Shown here in pieces: positions 1-7,835 of a stretch of 32,384 bases of DNA; the stretch's first letter is position 1; every line of letters starts with the position of its first letter. The stretch covers positions 1 through 32,384 of the forward strand of contig JAAWAM010000016.1 of NCBI GenBank assembly GCA_022792135.1, in the 5' to 3' direction. The notes below the pieces were generated by a model. It was not told the origin of the DNA and did not search any database. It saw only the letters and a program-made list of their open reading frames with translations. The translations under genes were made by a program, and so were the position numbers. This DNA comes from Clostridia bacterium. GTDB taxonomy: Bacteria; Bacillota; Clostridia; TANB77; CAG-508.

Positions 1-639
1 AAAGAAACAATTAGAAATAAAGTAAAAGTTCAAGGTAAATTTATTCGTCAATCTGGTGGTAAAGGACAATACGGTGACGTATGGTTTGAAATGGAACCAT
101 TAGAACCAGGAAAAGGAATCGAATTCGAAAGTAAAATTGTCGGAGGAGCTGTTCCAAAAGAATATATTAAACCAATTGAACAAGGAATGCGTGAAGCATC
201 TGAAAGTGGTATCCTTGCAGGTTACCCAGTTACAGACTTCAAAGCAACTTTAGTAGATGGTTCTTACCATGAAGTTGACTCTTCAGAAATGGCCTTCAAA
301 ATTGCAGCATCTATGGCATTTAAAGAAGGTATGAGACAAGCAAAATCAGTTATCTTAGAGCCAATTATGAAAGTTGATATAACAGTTCCAGAAGAATACA
401 TGGGAGATGTTATAGGAGACGTCAACGCTAGACGTGGAAGAATGGAAGGAATGGATGGAGCTGATGGAATGCAAGACATTCATGCATTTATTCCACTTTC
501 TGAAATGTTTGGTTATGCAACTGAACTACGTTCTAGAACACAAGGTAGAGGAACTTACTCTATGGAACCTTCTCATTATGAAGAAGTTCCAAAATCAGTT
601 TTTGAAGCGATTGTTTCTTCAAGAGCTAAAAAAGATTAA
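1..639 (+). CDS. fusA: Elongation factor G, C-terminal part (5' end outside window)
   Basis: The reading frame is open from base 1 and gives 212 residues, corresponding to domains IV and V of the translocase EF-G; the GTPase domain lies upstream of the window. The start shows the domain IV signature [10 protein letters not shown], followed by [35 protein letters not shown] and [14 protein letters not shown], all typical of bacterial EF-G. EF-G drives tRNA and mRNA movement after peptide bond formation. The next gene is tuf, the usual order of the bacterial str operon (rpsL-rpsG-fusA-tuf). The family identification is certain; only the missing 5' part is unknown. Confidence 0.97.
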   Translation, partial: KETIRNKVKVQGKFIRQSGGKGQYGDVWFEMEPLEPGKGIEFESKIVGGAVPKEYIKPIEQGMREASESGILAGYPVTDFKATLVDGSYHEVDSSEMAFKIAASMAFKEGMRQAKSVILEPIMKVDITVPEEYMGDVIGDVNARRGRMEGMDGADGMQDIHAFIPLSEMFGYATELRSRTQGRGTYSMEPSHYEEVPKSVFEAIVSSRAKKD

Positions 640-645
640 AAACAC

Positions 646-674
646 TTGCTTTTTTAACAAAAATGTTATAAAAT
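646..674 (+). promoter_or_regulatory. Candidate sigma-A promoter for tuf
   Basis: TTGCTT (646-651) and TAAAAT (669-674) are separated by 17 nt in the fusA-tuf gap. This would give tuf its own transcript in addition to read-through from fusA. The plsX promoter candidate has the same hexamers and spacing. Confidence 0.45.
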
Positions 675-751
675 GCCTGTGTAAAGAATTTAAGTTATTA
701 AATTTATTAAATAAAGAGAGAGAATCTCAAAATTAAAGGAGGAATTTAAAA

Positions 752-1954
752 ATGGCAAAAGCAAAATTTGAAAGAACGAAACCACACGTTAACATCGGAA
801 CAATCGGTCACGTTGACCATGGTAAAACAACAACAACAGCAGCTATTACAAAATACTTATCATTATTAGGAAAAGCTCAATATGAAGCATATGATCAAAT
901 CGACGGAGCTCCAGAAGAAAAAGCAAGAGGAATCACAATCAACACAGCTCACGTAGAATATGAAACAGAAACAAGACACTATGCACACGTTGACTGTCCA
1001 GGACACGCTGACTATGTTAAAAACATGATTACAGGTGCTGCTCAAATGGACGGTGCTGTATTAGTAGTATCAGCAGCTGATGGTCCAATGCCTCAAACAA
1101 GAGAACACATCTTACTTGCTAGACAAGTAGGTGTTAAATACATCGTTGTTTATTTAAACAAATGTGATATGGTTGACGATCCAGAATTGTTAGAATTAGT
1201 TGAAATGGAAGTTAGAGACCTATTATCAGAATATGGTTTCCCAGGAGATGATATTCCAATCGTAAAAGGATCTTCATTACAAGTATTAGAAAGTACATCA
1301 AACAATCCAGAAGAAGATGTTTACAAACCAATGAAAGAATTAATGGATGCTATTGATAGTTACATCCCAACACCAGAAAGACCAATTGACCAACCATTCT
1401 TAATGCCAGTTGAAGACGTATTCACAATTACAGGACGTGGAACAGTTGCAACAGGTAGAGTAGAAAGAGGTCAAGTAAAACTACAAGACGAAATCGAAAT
1501 CGTTGGTTTATCAGCAGAAAGAAGAAAAACTGTTGTTACAGGTGTTGAAATGTTCAGAAAATTGTTAGATCAAGCTGAAGCTGGAGATAACATTGGTGTT
1601 CTATTAAGAGGTATTGATAGAAAAGACATCGAAAGAGGTCAAGTATTATCTAAACCAGGAAGCATCAACCCACATACAAAATTCACATCAGAAGTATACG
1701 TTTTAACAAAAGAAGAAGGTGGAAGACATACACCATTCTTCAATGGATATAGACCACAATTCTATTTCAGAACAACAGACGTTACAGGTGTTATCGAATT
1801 ACCTGCTGGAACAGAAATGGTTATGCCAGGAGATAACGTATCAATGACAATCGAATTAATCACACCTATCGCTATCGAAAAAGGATTAAGATTCGCTATT
1901 CGTGAAGGTGGTAGAACAGTTGGTTCAGGAGTTGTTGCTGACATCTTAGCATAA
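752..1954 (+). CDS. tuf: Elongation factor Tu
   Basis: 400 residues, the normal EF-Tu length. The GTPase motifs are all present: GHVDHGKT (19-26, P-loop), RGITI (around 60), DCPGHADY (around 81), NKCD (around 136) and GSSL (around 175). Domains II and III follow, including [17 protein letters not shown] and the C-terminal [14 protein letters not shown]-Tu-GTP delivers aminoacyl-tRNA to the ribosomal A site. The ATG has a strong ribosome site AAAGGAGG (735-742) nine bases upstream. It follows fusA by 112 nt with its own likely promoter and is closed by a clear terminator. Codon use is strongly biased to the ends expected for a highly expressed gene (for example AGA, GGA, ACA). Confidence 0.99.
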   Translation: MAKAKFERTKPHVNIGTIGHVDHGKTTTTAAITKYLSLLGKAQYEAYDQIDGAPEEKARGITINTAHVEYETETRHYAHVDCPGHADYVKNMITGAAQMDGAVLVVSAADGPMPQTREHILLARQVGVKYIVVYLNKCDMVDDPELLELVEMEVRDLLSEYGFPGDDIPIVKGSSLQVLESTSNNPEEDVYKPMKELMDAIDSYIPTPERPIDQPFLMPVEDVFTITGRGTVATGRVERGQVKLQDEIEIVGLSAERRKTVVTGVEMFRKLLDQAEAGDNIGVLLRGIDRKDIERGQVLSKPGSINPHTKFTSEVYVLTKEEGGRHTPFFNGYRPQFYFRTTDVTGVIELPAGTEMVMPGDNVSMTIELITPIAIEKGLRFAIREGGRTVGSGVVADILA

Positions 1955-1973
1955 GAAAGAATAAATAAATCAT

Positions 1974-2008
1974 AAAAAGGTACAATAGTTAATATTGTAT
2001 CTTTTTTT
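1974..2008 (+). terminator. Rho-independent terminator after tuf
   Basis: A 9-bp stem (1979-1987 with 1993-2001, one G-T pair) with a 5-nt loop is followed by seven T (2002-2008) and preceded by five A. Confidence 0.85.
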
Positions 2009-2043
2009 ATCTTAAGAATTTAAGATAGATTTAAGAAAATCTA

Positions 2044-2072
2044 TTGCTTTTTTTAAGAAAGCATAATAAAAT
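2044..2072 (+). promoter_or_regulatory. Candidate sigma-A promoter for plsX
   Basis: TTGCTT (2044-2049), 17 nt, TAAAAT (2067-2072), just after the tuf terminator. A longer in-frame extension of plsX to 2044 would run through this promoter, which argues for the downstream start. Confidence 0.5.
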
Positions 2073-2124
2073 AAATATGTTAAAAATACAATTAAATAAG
2101 ACCAACGAAAATGGGGGAACAAAA

Positions 2125-3150
2125 ATGAAAATCATATTAGATGCGATGGGTGGAGACAACGCACCAGATGCTAACATAAAAGGAGCAGTAAACGCTATTA
2201 ATCAAATAAAAGCAGAAGTTGTATTAGTGGGAAAAGAAGATATCATTAGAAGTAAAGTAAAAGAATTCTATGGAAAAGAAATAGAAGAAATATCAAACCG
2301 ATTAAAAATTAAAAATGCAACTGAAACCATAGAAATGGAGGACACGCCAACAGTAGCTATAAAACGTAAAAAAGATTCCTCCATGGTAGTAGGGTTTAAA
2401 ATGTTAAAAGAAGATGAAGGAGATGTATTCATTTCAGCAGGAAATTCAGGAGCATTATTAACAGGAGCAACCTTAATAGTAGGCAGAATAAAAGGAATTG
2501 ATAGACCAGCCCTAGCAGGAATATTACCATCCTATAAAAGTCAATTATTATTGATTGACGCAGGCTCTAACACAAATTGTAAACCAATTAATTTGTTACA
2601 ATTTGCACAAATGTCTAGTATTTATTTGAAAAACACTTATGGAATTGAAAAACCAGCAATTGGGCTATTAAATATTGGAACAGAAGAAACCAAAGGAAAT
2701 GAGCTAGTACGTGAAAGTTACAAACTATTAAAAGAAAATGCAGAAGAATTAGAGATCAACTTTGTAGGAAATGTGGAGGGGAGAGATGCCTTTTCTGGAA
2801 AAATAGATGCCATTGTAACAGACGGATTTACAGGAAATGTATTTTTAAAAACAACAGAAGGACTAGGAAAGTTTGTAAAGAAAAGTTTAGTAGAAAGTTT
2901 TACACAAAATATTTTTTCAAAAATATCCTATCTAATAGCTAAAAGACCAATCAAAGCACTTTCAAAAGCAATGGATTATAAATCTTATGGTGGAGCTTTA
3001 TTCTTAGGAGTTAAAAAACCAGTTGTAAAAGCCCATGGAAGTAGTGATGCATTACTATTTGAATATACCATCATCCAAGCAGAGAAATTTGTAAAAAATA
3101 AAGCAGTAGACAAAATGAAAGAAGAATTTGAGAAACAAAGAAAACAATAG
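2125..3150 (+). CDS. plsX: Phosphate acyltransferase PlsX
   Basis: 341 residues from ATG 2125. PlsX converts acyl-ACP and phosphate to acyl-phosphate, the donor used by PlsY in the first step of phospholipid synthesis; it is a peripheral membrane enzyme. Seen in sequence: N-terminal KIILDAMGGDNAP, EDTPTVAIKRKKDSSMVVG, SAGNSGALLTGA, VTDGFTGNVFLKTTEG and GGALFLGVKKPVVKAHGSS, the family signatures. The frame is open 81 nt further upstream, but the motif MKIILDAMGGD is the usual N-terminus and a G-rich ribosome site (GGGGGAAC, 2113-2120) fits this ATG. acpP follows, the frequent plsX-acpP neighbourhood of Firmicutes, although acpP has its own promoter. Confidence 0.96.
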   Translation: MKIILDAMGGDNAPDANIKGAVNAINQIKAEVVLVGKEDIIRSKVKEFYGKEIEEISNRLKIKNATETIEMEDTPTVAIKRKKDSSMVVGFKMLKEDEGDVFISAGNSGALLTGATLIVGRIKGIDRPALAGILPSYKSQLLLIDAGSNTNCKPINLLQFAQMSSIYLKNTYGIEKPAIGLLNIGTEETKGNELVRESYKLLKENAEELEINFVGNVEGRDAFSGKIDAIVTDGFTGNVFLKTTEGLGKFVKKSLVESFTQNIFSKISYLIAKRPIKALSKAMDYKSYGGALFLGVKKPVVKAHGSSDALLFEYTIIQAEKFVKNKAVDKMKEEFEKQRKQ

Positions 3151-3207
3151 TCATATGGTTGTTTTTTGACTTAGTAGTACAAAAAAGTAAAAAAACGGAA
3201 ATTTTAC

Positions 3208-3236
3208 TTGACAAATATAGAAACATATAATATAAA
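3208..3236 (+). promoter_or_regulatory. Sigma-A promoter for acpP
   Basis: Consensus TTGACA (3208-3213), 17 nt, TATAAA (3231-3236). It lies in the plsX-acpP gap with about 65 nt to the start codon. Confidence 0.7.
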
Positions 3237-3305
3237 TGAAATATAATAAAGAAAATATCAAATGAATATATCATTTGCAGACTTGAGAGGAGGTGAACTC
3301 GAAAG

Positions 3306-3548
3306 ATGAGTTCAGAAGAAGTATTAGAAAAAGTAAAAGAAATCATTGTAGAACAATTAGGTGTGGCAGAAAATGCAGTTACAATGGAAGCATCATTTAT
3401 TGATGATTTAGGAGCTGATTCATTAGATATCGTAGAATTAGTAATGGCATTAGAAGAAGAATTTGACATAGAAATTCCAGATGCTGATGCAGAAAAAGTT
3501 GTAACAGTGGGAGACGTAGTTGACTACATAAAAGAAAATGTAAAATAA
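3306..3548 (+). CDS. acpP: Acyl carrier protein
   Basis: 80 residues, acidic, the standard length. The 4'-phosphopantetheine attachment serine is S39 in the motif GADSLD. The downstream helix [16 protein letters not shown] is also typical. ACP carries growing acyl chains in type II fatty acid synthesis and supplies acyl groups to PlsX, encoded just upstream. The ATG at 3306 is preceded by a near-perfect ribosome site AGGAGGTGA (3288-3296). The gene has its own consensus promoter and a terminator, so it appears to be a single-gene transcript with high output. Confidence 0.98.
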   Translation: MSSEEVLEKVKEIIVEQLGVAENAVTMEASFIDDLGADSLDIVELVMALEEEFDIEIPDADAEKVVTVGDVVDYIKENVK

Positions 3549-3567
3549 GAAAAACAAAAAGAAAGAG

Positions 3568-3609
3568 ACCAATGAACAATACTTCAAAAAGTAGAGTTCA
3601 TTGGTTTTT
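3568..3609. terminator. Terminator between convergent acpP and the D,D-carboxypeptidase
   Basis: Inverted repeat 3568-3577 with 3596-3605 (10 bp), with a second 5-bp stem (TACTT/AAGTA) inside the loop, then T5 on the plus strand. The flank is also T-rich on the minus strand, so it may serve both converging genes; the minus-strand stop codon lies directly beside it. Confidence 0.75.
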
Positions 3610-3610
3610 C

Positions 3611-4894
3611 TTATGAAATAAAATCAATGGTTTCATTTAAAATATGAGAATAATTCATAAAAAATTGAACGAAATAATTAAAAAAGTATTTCCTTGGGAC
3701 AGCATTATTAGTAACTATATCACAATGAGCAATTAAATTATTTTGAGAAGTAACCTCAATTCCTCCCAGTACAGTATTTTCGTATATAGGAGCTTCAATA
3801 CTTGGCTTTATGTGAAGAGCTACCTTTATAGAAGAAATATCATTTTTAGGAATGGGAATCATAGGCGTTTCTAAATTAGTATATCTAATTTGTAAATCAG
3901 AGTGTAACCCCTTATCAATTTGAAAATAATTTGGATTTTCATTCTGCCAATCGGTAAATTTTTTGTGAATTAATTCAGCAATGTTAACATATTCAAAATT
4001 TTTAAAAGTATATTCAATTAGTTTAATACTATCACTGGTTCTAAATTTTTTTGTATCACAGCCAAGAACAACACAAATGATATCCATATTATTTCTTTTA
4101 CAAGCTGTTACTAGGCAGCGATTAGCGCCATTTGTAAAACCTGTTTTAATACCATAAACACCATTTAACACACCTAATAATTCATTGGTATTGTTTAGGT
4201 TTTTAGGATAACCATTAATGGTTACTGTGCAATTTTTGGTTCCAACAATTTGTGTAAAAGTAGAGTTTTTTAAAGCATAATCAGAAAGTAAAGCCAATTC
4301 GTAAGCAGTGGTATAATGTTCATCCGAATCTAAACCATGAGGGGATTCGAAATGTGTATGGCTCAACCCTAATTCTTTTGCTTTTGCATTCATTAAATTA
4401 CTAAAACCTTCTATGTTACCTCCAGCTGTTTGGGCTAAGGCAACTGCTGCATCGTTTCCAGAACGTAACATGAGACCATATAATAAGTCTCGAACGGTTA
4501 TTTTATCGCCTGTTTTTAGTCCTAGCCTAGAACCTCCAGTTCCAGCAGCTTTTTTAGAAATTTCAACCGTTTGATTTAAATCACAGTTTTCTAGAATGAC
4601 TATGGCAGTCATAATTTTTGTAGTAGAAGCCATTTTTACTTTATTGTATTCATTTTTTCCATATAAGACTTTCTTACTTAATCTGTCTAATACGATACAA
4701 GAACGAGCATTTAAGCTTAAGGTAGAAAAATCCTGGCTAGAAGTTTCAATGGATTCATTTGCTTTTATTTCATCTTCTACATTTACATTGTCATCATAAT
4801 CGTAATCGTCTGCATAGCAATAGGAAACGTTAATTAGTAAAAGAAAAAGAAGAAATAGAGAAAATAATTTTTTAAAAATATAGTTTATCATCAT
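3611..4894 (-). CDS. Sporulation-type D-alanyl-D-alanine carboxypeptidase (PBP5/DacB/DacF family)
   Basis: 427 residues. It trims the terminal D-Ala from peptidoglycan stem peptides, limiting cross-links. An N-terminal hydrophobic signal segment (about 5-27) indicates export. The three active-site motifs of the class are S90-T-T-K93 (nucleophile and general base), S145-G-N147 and K250-T-G252, in the right order and spacing. A PBP5_C-like domain (about 305-395) follows, and the C-terminus is rich in Phe and Tyr and may associate with the membrane. The family identification is firm. A sporulation role (DacB- or DacF-like) is inferred from the sigma-E-like promoter directly upstream and from the other sporulation genes nearby. 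ATG 4894 is preceded by GGTGAT. Confidence 0.93.
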   Translation of the reverse strand: MMINYIFKKLFSLFLLFLLLINVSYCYADDYDYDDNVNVEDEIKANESIETSSQDFSTLSLNARSCIVLDRLSKKVLYGKNEYNKVKMASTTKIMTAIVILENCDLNQTVEISKKAAGTGGSRLGLKTGDKITVRDLLYGLMLRSGNDAAVALAQTAGGNIEGFSNLMNAKAKELGLSHTHFESPHGLDSDEHYTTAYELALLSDYALKNSTFTQIVGTKNCTVTINGYPKNLNNTNELLGVLNGVYGIKTGFTNGANRCLVTACKRNNMDIICVVLGCDTKKFRTSDSIKLIEYTFKNFEYVNIAELIHKKFTDWQNENPNYFQIDKGLHSDLQIRYTNLETPMIPIPKNDISSIKVALHIKPSIEAPIYENTVLGGIEVTSQNNLIAHCDIVTNNAVPRKYFFNYFVQFFMNYSHILNETIDFIS

Positions 4895-4910
4895 TGTATC
4901 ACCACTAAAA

Positions 4911-4939
4911 AATATATGAATCTTCTAAGATAAATATGC
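4911..4939 (-). promoter_or_regulatory. Sigma-E-like (mother-cell) promoter for the D,D-carboxypeptidase
   Basis: On the minus strand GCATATT (4939-4933) is followed after 14 nt by CATATATT (4918-4911). This closely matches the Bacillus sigma-E pattern of a -35 ending ATATT and a -10 CATANANT. The predicted start is about 10 nt before the ATG. Confidence 0.5.
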
Positions 4940-4960
4940 AATGAATCGATAACATGGGAC

Positions 4961-5170
4961 GAGGATTACGGAAGAATAAAGAAAAACATTAGAGTAACAT
5001 AAAATTATAGTTTTGTATTCAAAATGTAATATAAATGTAAAAAATGAGATTGACATTTTATGGAACTTTTAAAGTGGATATCCGTAAGGAATTTTAAGAC
5101 AAAGAAAATAAGGGGGATATCTTAGCCAAAAGACCTATTGACACAAACATAAAAAAGAATAAAATAAGAG
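4961..5170 (+). promoter_or_regulatory. Conserved surface-protein upstream element, copy A
   Basis: This 210-nt stretch aligns without any gap to 7591-7800; by hand count about 142 of 210 positions match. The most conserved blocks are ATTACGGAA (4965), ACATAAAAT, AAAATGTAATATAA (around 5021), ACATTTTAT, TCCGTAAG (5081), CCTATTGAC (5134) and ATAAAAAAGA. TTACGGA (4966-4972) and TCCGTAA (5081-5087) form an inverted pair 108 nt apart. A sigma-A promoter sits at the 3' end: TTGACA (5138-5143), 16 nt, TAAAAT (5160-5165). This fills most of the 303-nt gap between the divergent genes; the rest (4895-4960) holds the minus-strand sigma-E-like promoter. Confidence 0.75.
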
Positions 5171-5197
5171 ATAGAAAGAGAAATTTAGGAGGCAAAG

Positions 5198-7531
5198 ATG
5201 TTAAAAAGAATAAATTGTTTAATGATATTACTAATTTTAATATTGAATTTATTATGTCCCATATTATCGATAGCATCTGATGAAATAGTAACGATAAAAT
5301 TTGAAGATGAGAATTTATACAATGCTATTGTAAGGGAAATAGGTTCAGTAATTGAAAGTGAAGATAGCTTGACTTATACAATCCAAATAACTCAAAGGAA
5401 TTTAGAAATGATTTTTAGTTTACGTCTTAGTCAGGAGGAAATAACAAATATATCAGGAATAGAAAAATTTAAAAATTTAACTTCGTTGAATTTAAATTGT
5501 AATAAAATTAGTGATATTACAGTCTTGTCAGGGTTATCGAATTTAACTTGGTTGGATTTAGGTTATAATAGAATTAGTGATATTACAACCTTGTCAGGGT
5601 TATCGAATTTAACTTCGTTGGATTTAGAGATAAATAAAGTTAGTGATATTACAGCCTTGTCAGGGTTATCGAATTTAACTTCGTTGGACTTAAGAAGTAA
5701 TGGAATTAGTGATATTACAGCTTTGTCAGGGTTATCGAATTTAACTTCGTTGGACTTAAGAAGTAATGAAATTAGTGATATTACAGCTTTGTCAGGGTTA
5801 TCGAATTTAACTTCGTTGGATTTAAAAACAAATGAAGTTAGTGATATTACAGTCTTGTCAGGGTTATCGAATTTAACTTCGTTGAATTTAGATTGTAATA
5901 AAATTAGTGATATTACAGTCTTGTCAGGGTTATCGAATTTAACTTCGTTGAATTTAAATAGTAATAAAATTAGTGATATTACAGCCTTGTCAGGGTTATC
6001 GAATTTAACTTCGTTGAATTTAGCTGGTAATGAAATTAGCGATATTACAGCCTTGTCAGAGTTATCGAATTTAACTTGGTTGGATTTAGGTTATAATAGA
6101 ATTAGTGATATTACAACCTTGTCAGGGTTATCAAATTTGACTTCGTTGAATTTAGATACAAATAAAGTTAGTGATATTACAGCCTTGTCAGGGTTATCGA
6201 ATTTAACTTCGTTGAATTTAGATACAAATAAAGTTAGTGATATTACAGCCTTGTCAGGGTTATCGAATTTAACTTGGTTGTATTTAACTCATAATGAAAT
6301 TAGTGATATTACAGCCTTGTCAGGGTTATCGAATTTAACTTCGTTGGACTTAAGAAGTAATGAAATTAGTGATATTACAGCTTTGTCAGAGTTATCGAAT
6401 TTAACTTCGTTGAATTTAGATACAAATAAAGTTAGTGATATTACAGCCTTGTCAGGGTTATCGAATTTAACTTGGTTGTATTTAACTCATAATGAAATTA
6501 GTGATATTACAGCCTTGTCAGAGTTATCGAATTTAACTGATTTAGATCTAGATCATAATATAATTGAAGATATGTTTATTTTAGAACAAATGGACATTGA
6601 GGATATGGAATGCTCATATCAGAGATTAAAGATAGAAACAGAAAAGGGACAAAAAATAGAATTACCTAAAATATTTTTACAAGCTAAGGATCCAAACAGT
6701 AAGTTGTATACACCTTATGAATGGGAGTTTACTAATTGTGAATTAAGCCAAGATGGTGAATATATTGTATTAGATGATAATATAACTAGTGCTAAAATTT
6801 TGATTGGGCATGATGGGAAAAAGTCTGATAAATCTCTAAAGGGATCTAGTGTGGAAATATTGATAAAAGATGATGCAACATCACCTATTTTGGATATTGA
6901 ATATAGTACAACAGAAATGACAAAAGAGGCAGTGACAGTAACGATAACTGCAAATGAAAAAATCCAAGAAGTAGAAGGATGGACATTAAGCGAAGATGAA
7001 ATGAAGTTATCCAGAGTATGTGATAAAAATATGGAAGAGACCATAAAAGTATATGATTTGGCAGGTAATGAAGCAGAAGCCAATATTCGTATTCATAATA
7101 TTGATACCACATCGCCACAAGTAGAAGTAGAATATAGTACAACAGAAATGACAAAAGAGGCAGTAACGGTAACGATAATTGCAAATGAAAAAATCCAAGA
7201 AGTAGAAGGATGGACATTAAGCGAAGATGAAATGAAGTTATCCAAAGTATATGATAAAAATACAGAAGAGACCATAAAAGTATATGATTTAGTAGGAAAT
7301 AGTACAGAGCAGAAAATTAAGATAGACAATATAAGAGTCGATAATGCAGAGGAAGATAATGTCGAGGAAGATAATAGGGTAATCGATAAAATAGAACCAG
7401 ACAAAACCATAGCACCTAATATTCTCCCTAAAGCAGGAGAGAATGGGATAATGATAGTGTCTATCATAGCCTTAACAGGGATAGCAATCGTATCAATGAT
7501 AAAGTTAAAAAAATACCATGATATAAGGTAG
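5198..7531 (+). CDS. Internalin-like leucine-rich-repeat surface protein with sortase anchor
   Basis: 777 residues. Order of parts: signal peptide (about 1-27, ending SIASD); an internalin-type N-cap (about 28-92, ending ITNISGIEKFK); sixteen near-identical 22-residue leucine-rich repeats (93-444) of pattern NLTxLxLxxNxISDITxLS plus a degenerate seventeenth; a linker; two 77-residue Ig-like repeats (561-637 and 638-714) containing EYSTTEMTKEAVTVTI; an acidic spacer; and a C-terminal LPKAGE motif, transmembrane helix and basic tail. LPKAG resembles the LPXTG sortase signal, so wall attachment is likely. Such proteins usually bind host or microbial surfaces; the ligand is unknown. The ATG has TTAGGAGG upstream. 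It shares its upstream element with the next gene, so the two are probably co-regulated. Confidence 0.9.
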   Translation: MLKRINCLMILLILILNLLCPILSIASDEIVTIKFEDENLYNAIVREIGSVIESEDSLTYTIQITQRNLEMIFSLRLSQEEITNISGIEKFKNLTSLNLNCNKISDITVLSGLSNLTWLDLGYNRISDITTLSGLSNLTSLDLEINKVSDITALSGLSNLTSLDLRSNGISDITALSGLSNLTSLDLRSNEISDITALSGLSNLTSLDLKTNEVSDITVLSGLSNLTSLNLDCNKISDITVLSGLSNLTSLNLNSNKISDITALSGLSNLTSLNLAGNEISDITALSELSNLTWLDLGYNRISDITTLSGLSNLTSLNLDTNKVSDITALSGLSNLTSLNLDTNKVSDITALSGLSNLTWLYLTHNEISDITALSGLSNLTSLDLRSNEISDITALSELSNLTSLNLDTNKVSDITALSGLSNLTWLYLTHNEISDITALSELSNLTDLDLDHNIIEDMFILEQMDIEDMECSYQRLKIETEKGQKIELPKIFLQAKDPNSKLYTPYEWEFTNCELSQDGEYIVLDDNITSAKILIGHDGKKSDKSLKGSSVEILIKDDATSPILDIEYSTTEMTKEAVTVTITANEKIQEVEGWTLSEDEMKLSRVCDKNMEETIKVYDLAGNEAEANIRIHNIDTTSPQVEVEYSTTEMTKEAVTVTIIANEKIQEVEGWTLSEDEMKLSKVYDKNTEETIKVYDLVGNSTEQKIKIDNIRVDNAEEDNVEEDNRVIDKIEPDKTIAPNILPKAGENGIMIVSIIALTGIAIVSMIKLKKYHDIR
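5474..6529 (+). repeat. Sixteen tandem 66-bp units encoding leucine-rich repeats
   Basis: Exactly 16 in-frame 66-bp units run without spacer from 5474 to 6529. Several are identical or nearly so at DNA level: units 12 and 15, 13 and 16, 2 and 10. The conserved core in each is a run containing GATATTACA, TTGTCAG and TTATCGAATTTAACTT. The pattern indicates recent unit duplication or gene conversion and likely strain-to-strain length variation. Confidence 0.95.
6878..7339 (+). repeat. Two 231-bp tandem units encoding Ig-like domains
   Basis: The second unit begins 231 bp (77 codons) after the first. Long identical stretches include the segment coding for EVEGWTLSEDEMKLS. Confidence 0.85.
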
Positions 7532-7547
7532 TAGAATTTAAAAATAG

Positions 7548-7577
7548 AGAATGCTTATTTTAGGCATTCTTTTTTTG
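7548..7577 (+). terminator. Terminator after the leucine-rich-repeat gene
   Basis: Perfect 7-bp stem AGAATGC (7548-7554) with GCATTCT (7564-7570), 9-nt loop, then a run of eight T (7570-7577). Confidence 0.85.
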
Positions 7578-7590
7578 CATAGAAAAAGGA

Positions 7591-7800
7591 ACGTATTACG
7601 GAAAGAGAGAAGAAAGGATTTAATTCACATAAAATCTTGATTTTGCATTGAAAATGTAATATAATTGTAAAGAGAGGTTTTTACATTTTATAAGAAGTTC
7701 AAAGGAAGTATCCGTAAGAGATTGAAGTAAGGTGAAAAAAATGTTGAAATTTTCTCGAAAAAGCCTATTGACGAATCAATAAAAAAGAGTAAAATAATAA
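7591..7800 (+). promoter_or_regulatory. Conserved surface-protein upstream element, copy B
   Basis: Ungapped counterpart of 4961-5170 at a constant offset of 2630 nt. TTACGGA (7596-7602) and TCCGTAA (7711-7717) again form an inverted pair 108 nt apart. The 3' promoter is TTGACG (7768-7773), 16 nt, TAAAAT (7790-7795). A second possible promoter inside the pair is TTGATT, 17 nt, TATAAT (-10 at about 7640-7645). With the terminator at 7548-7577 this accounts for nearly all of the 304-nt gap. Confidence 0.75.
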
Positions 7801-7835
7801 ATAGGAGATATATAAGTAGTAAAGGAGAGAAATTT

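Noticed and set aside
434..736. Open frame overlapping the fusA end
   Set aside because: It is an out-of-frame shadow of EF-G with no family resemblance and no ribosome site.
3226..3231. TATAAT as the acpP -10
   Set aside because: It is only 12 nt from the TTGACA; TATAAA at 3231 gives the correct 17-nt spacing.
4966..5087. Invertible promoter switch flanked by inverted repeats
   Set aside because: The flanking inverted repeats are only 7 bp with differing flanks, the best promoter lies outside them, and no recombinase gene is near. Kept only as an operator or RNA-stem idea.
5474..6529. CRISPR-like or non-coding tandem repeat
   Set aside because: The 66-bp period has no spacers, stays in frame and encodes a classic leucine-rich-repeat consensus.
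6885..7467. Minus-strand open frames opposite the surface-protein genes and others
   Set aside because: They are mirror frames of real genes with low-complexity Leu, Ser and Phe content and no ribosome sites.
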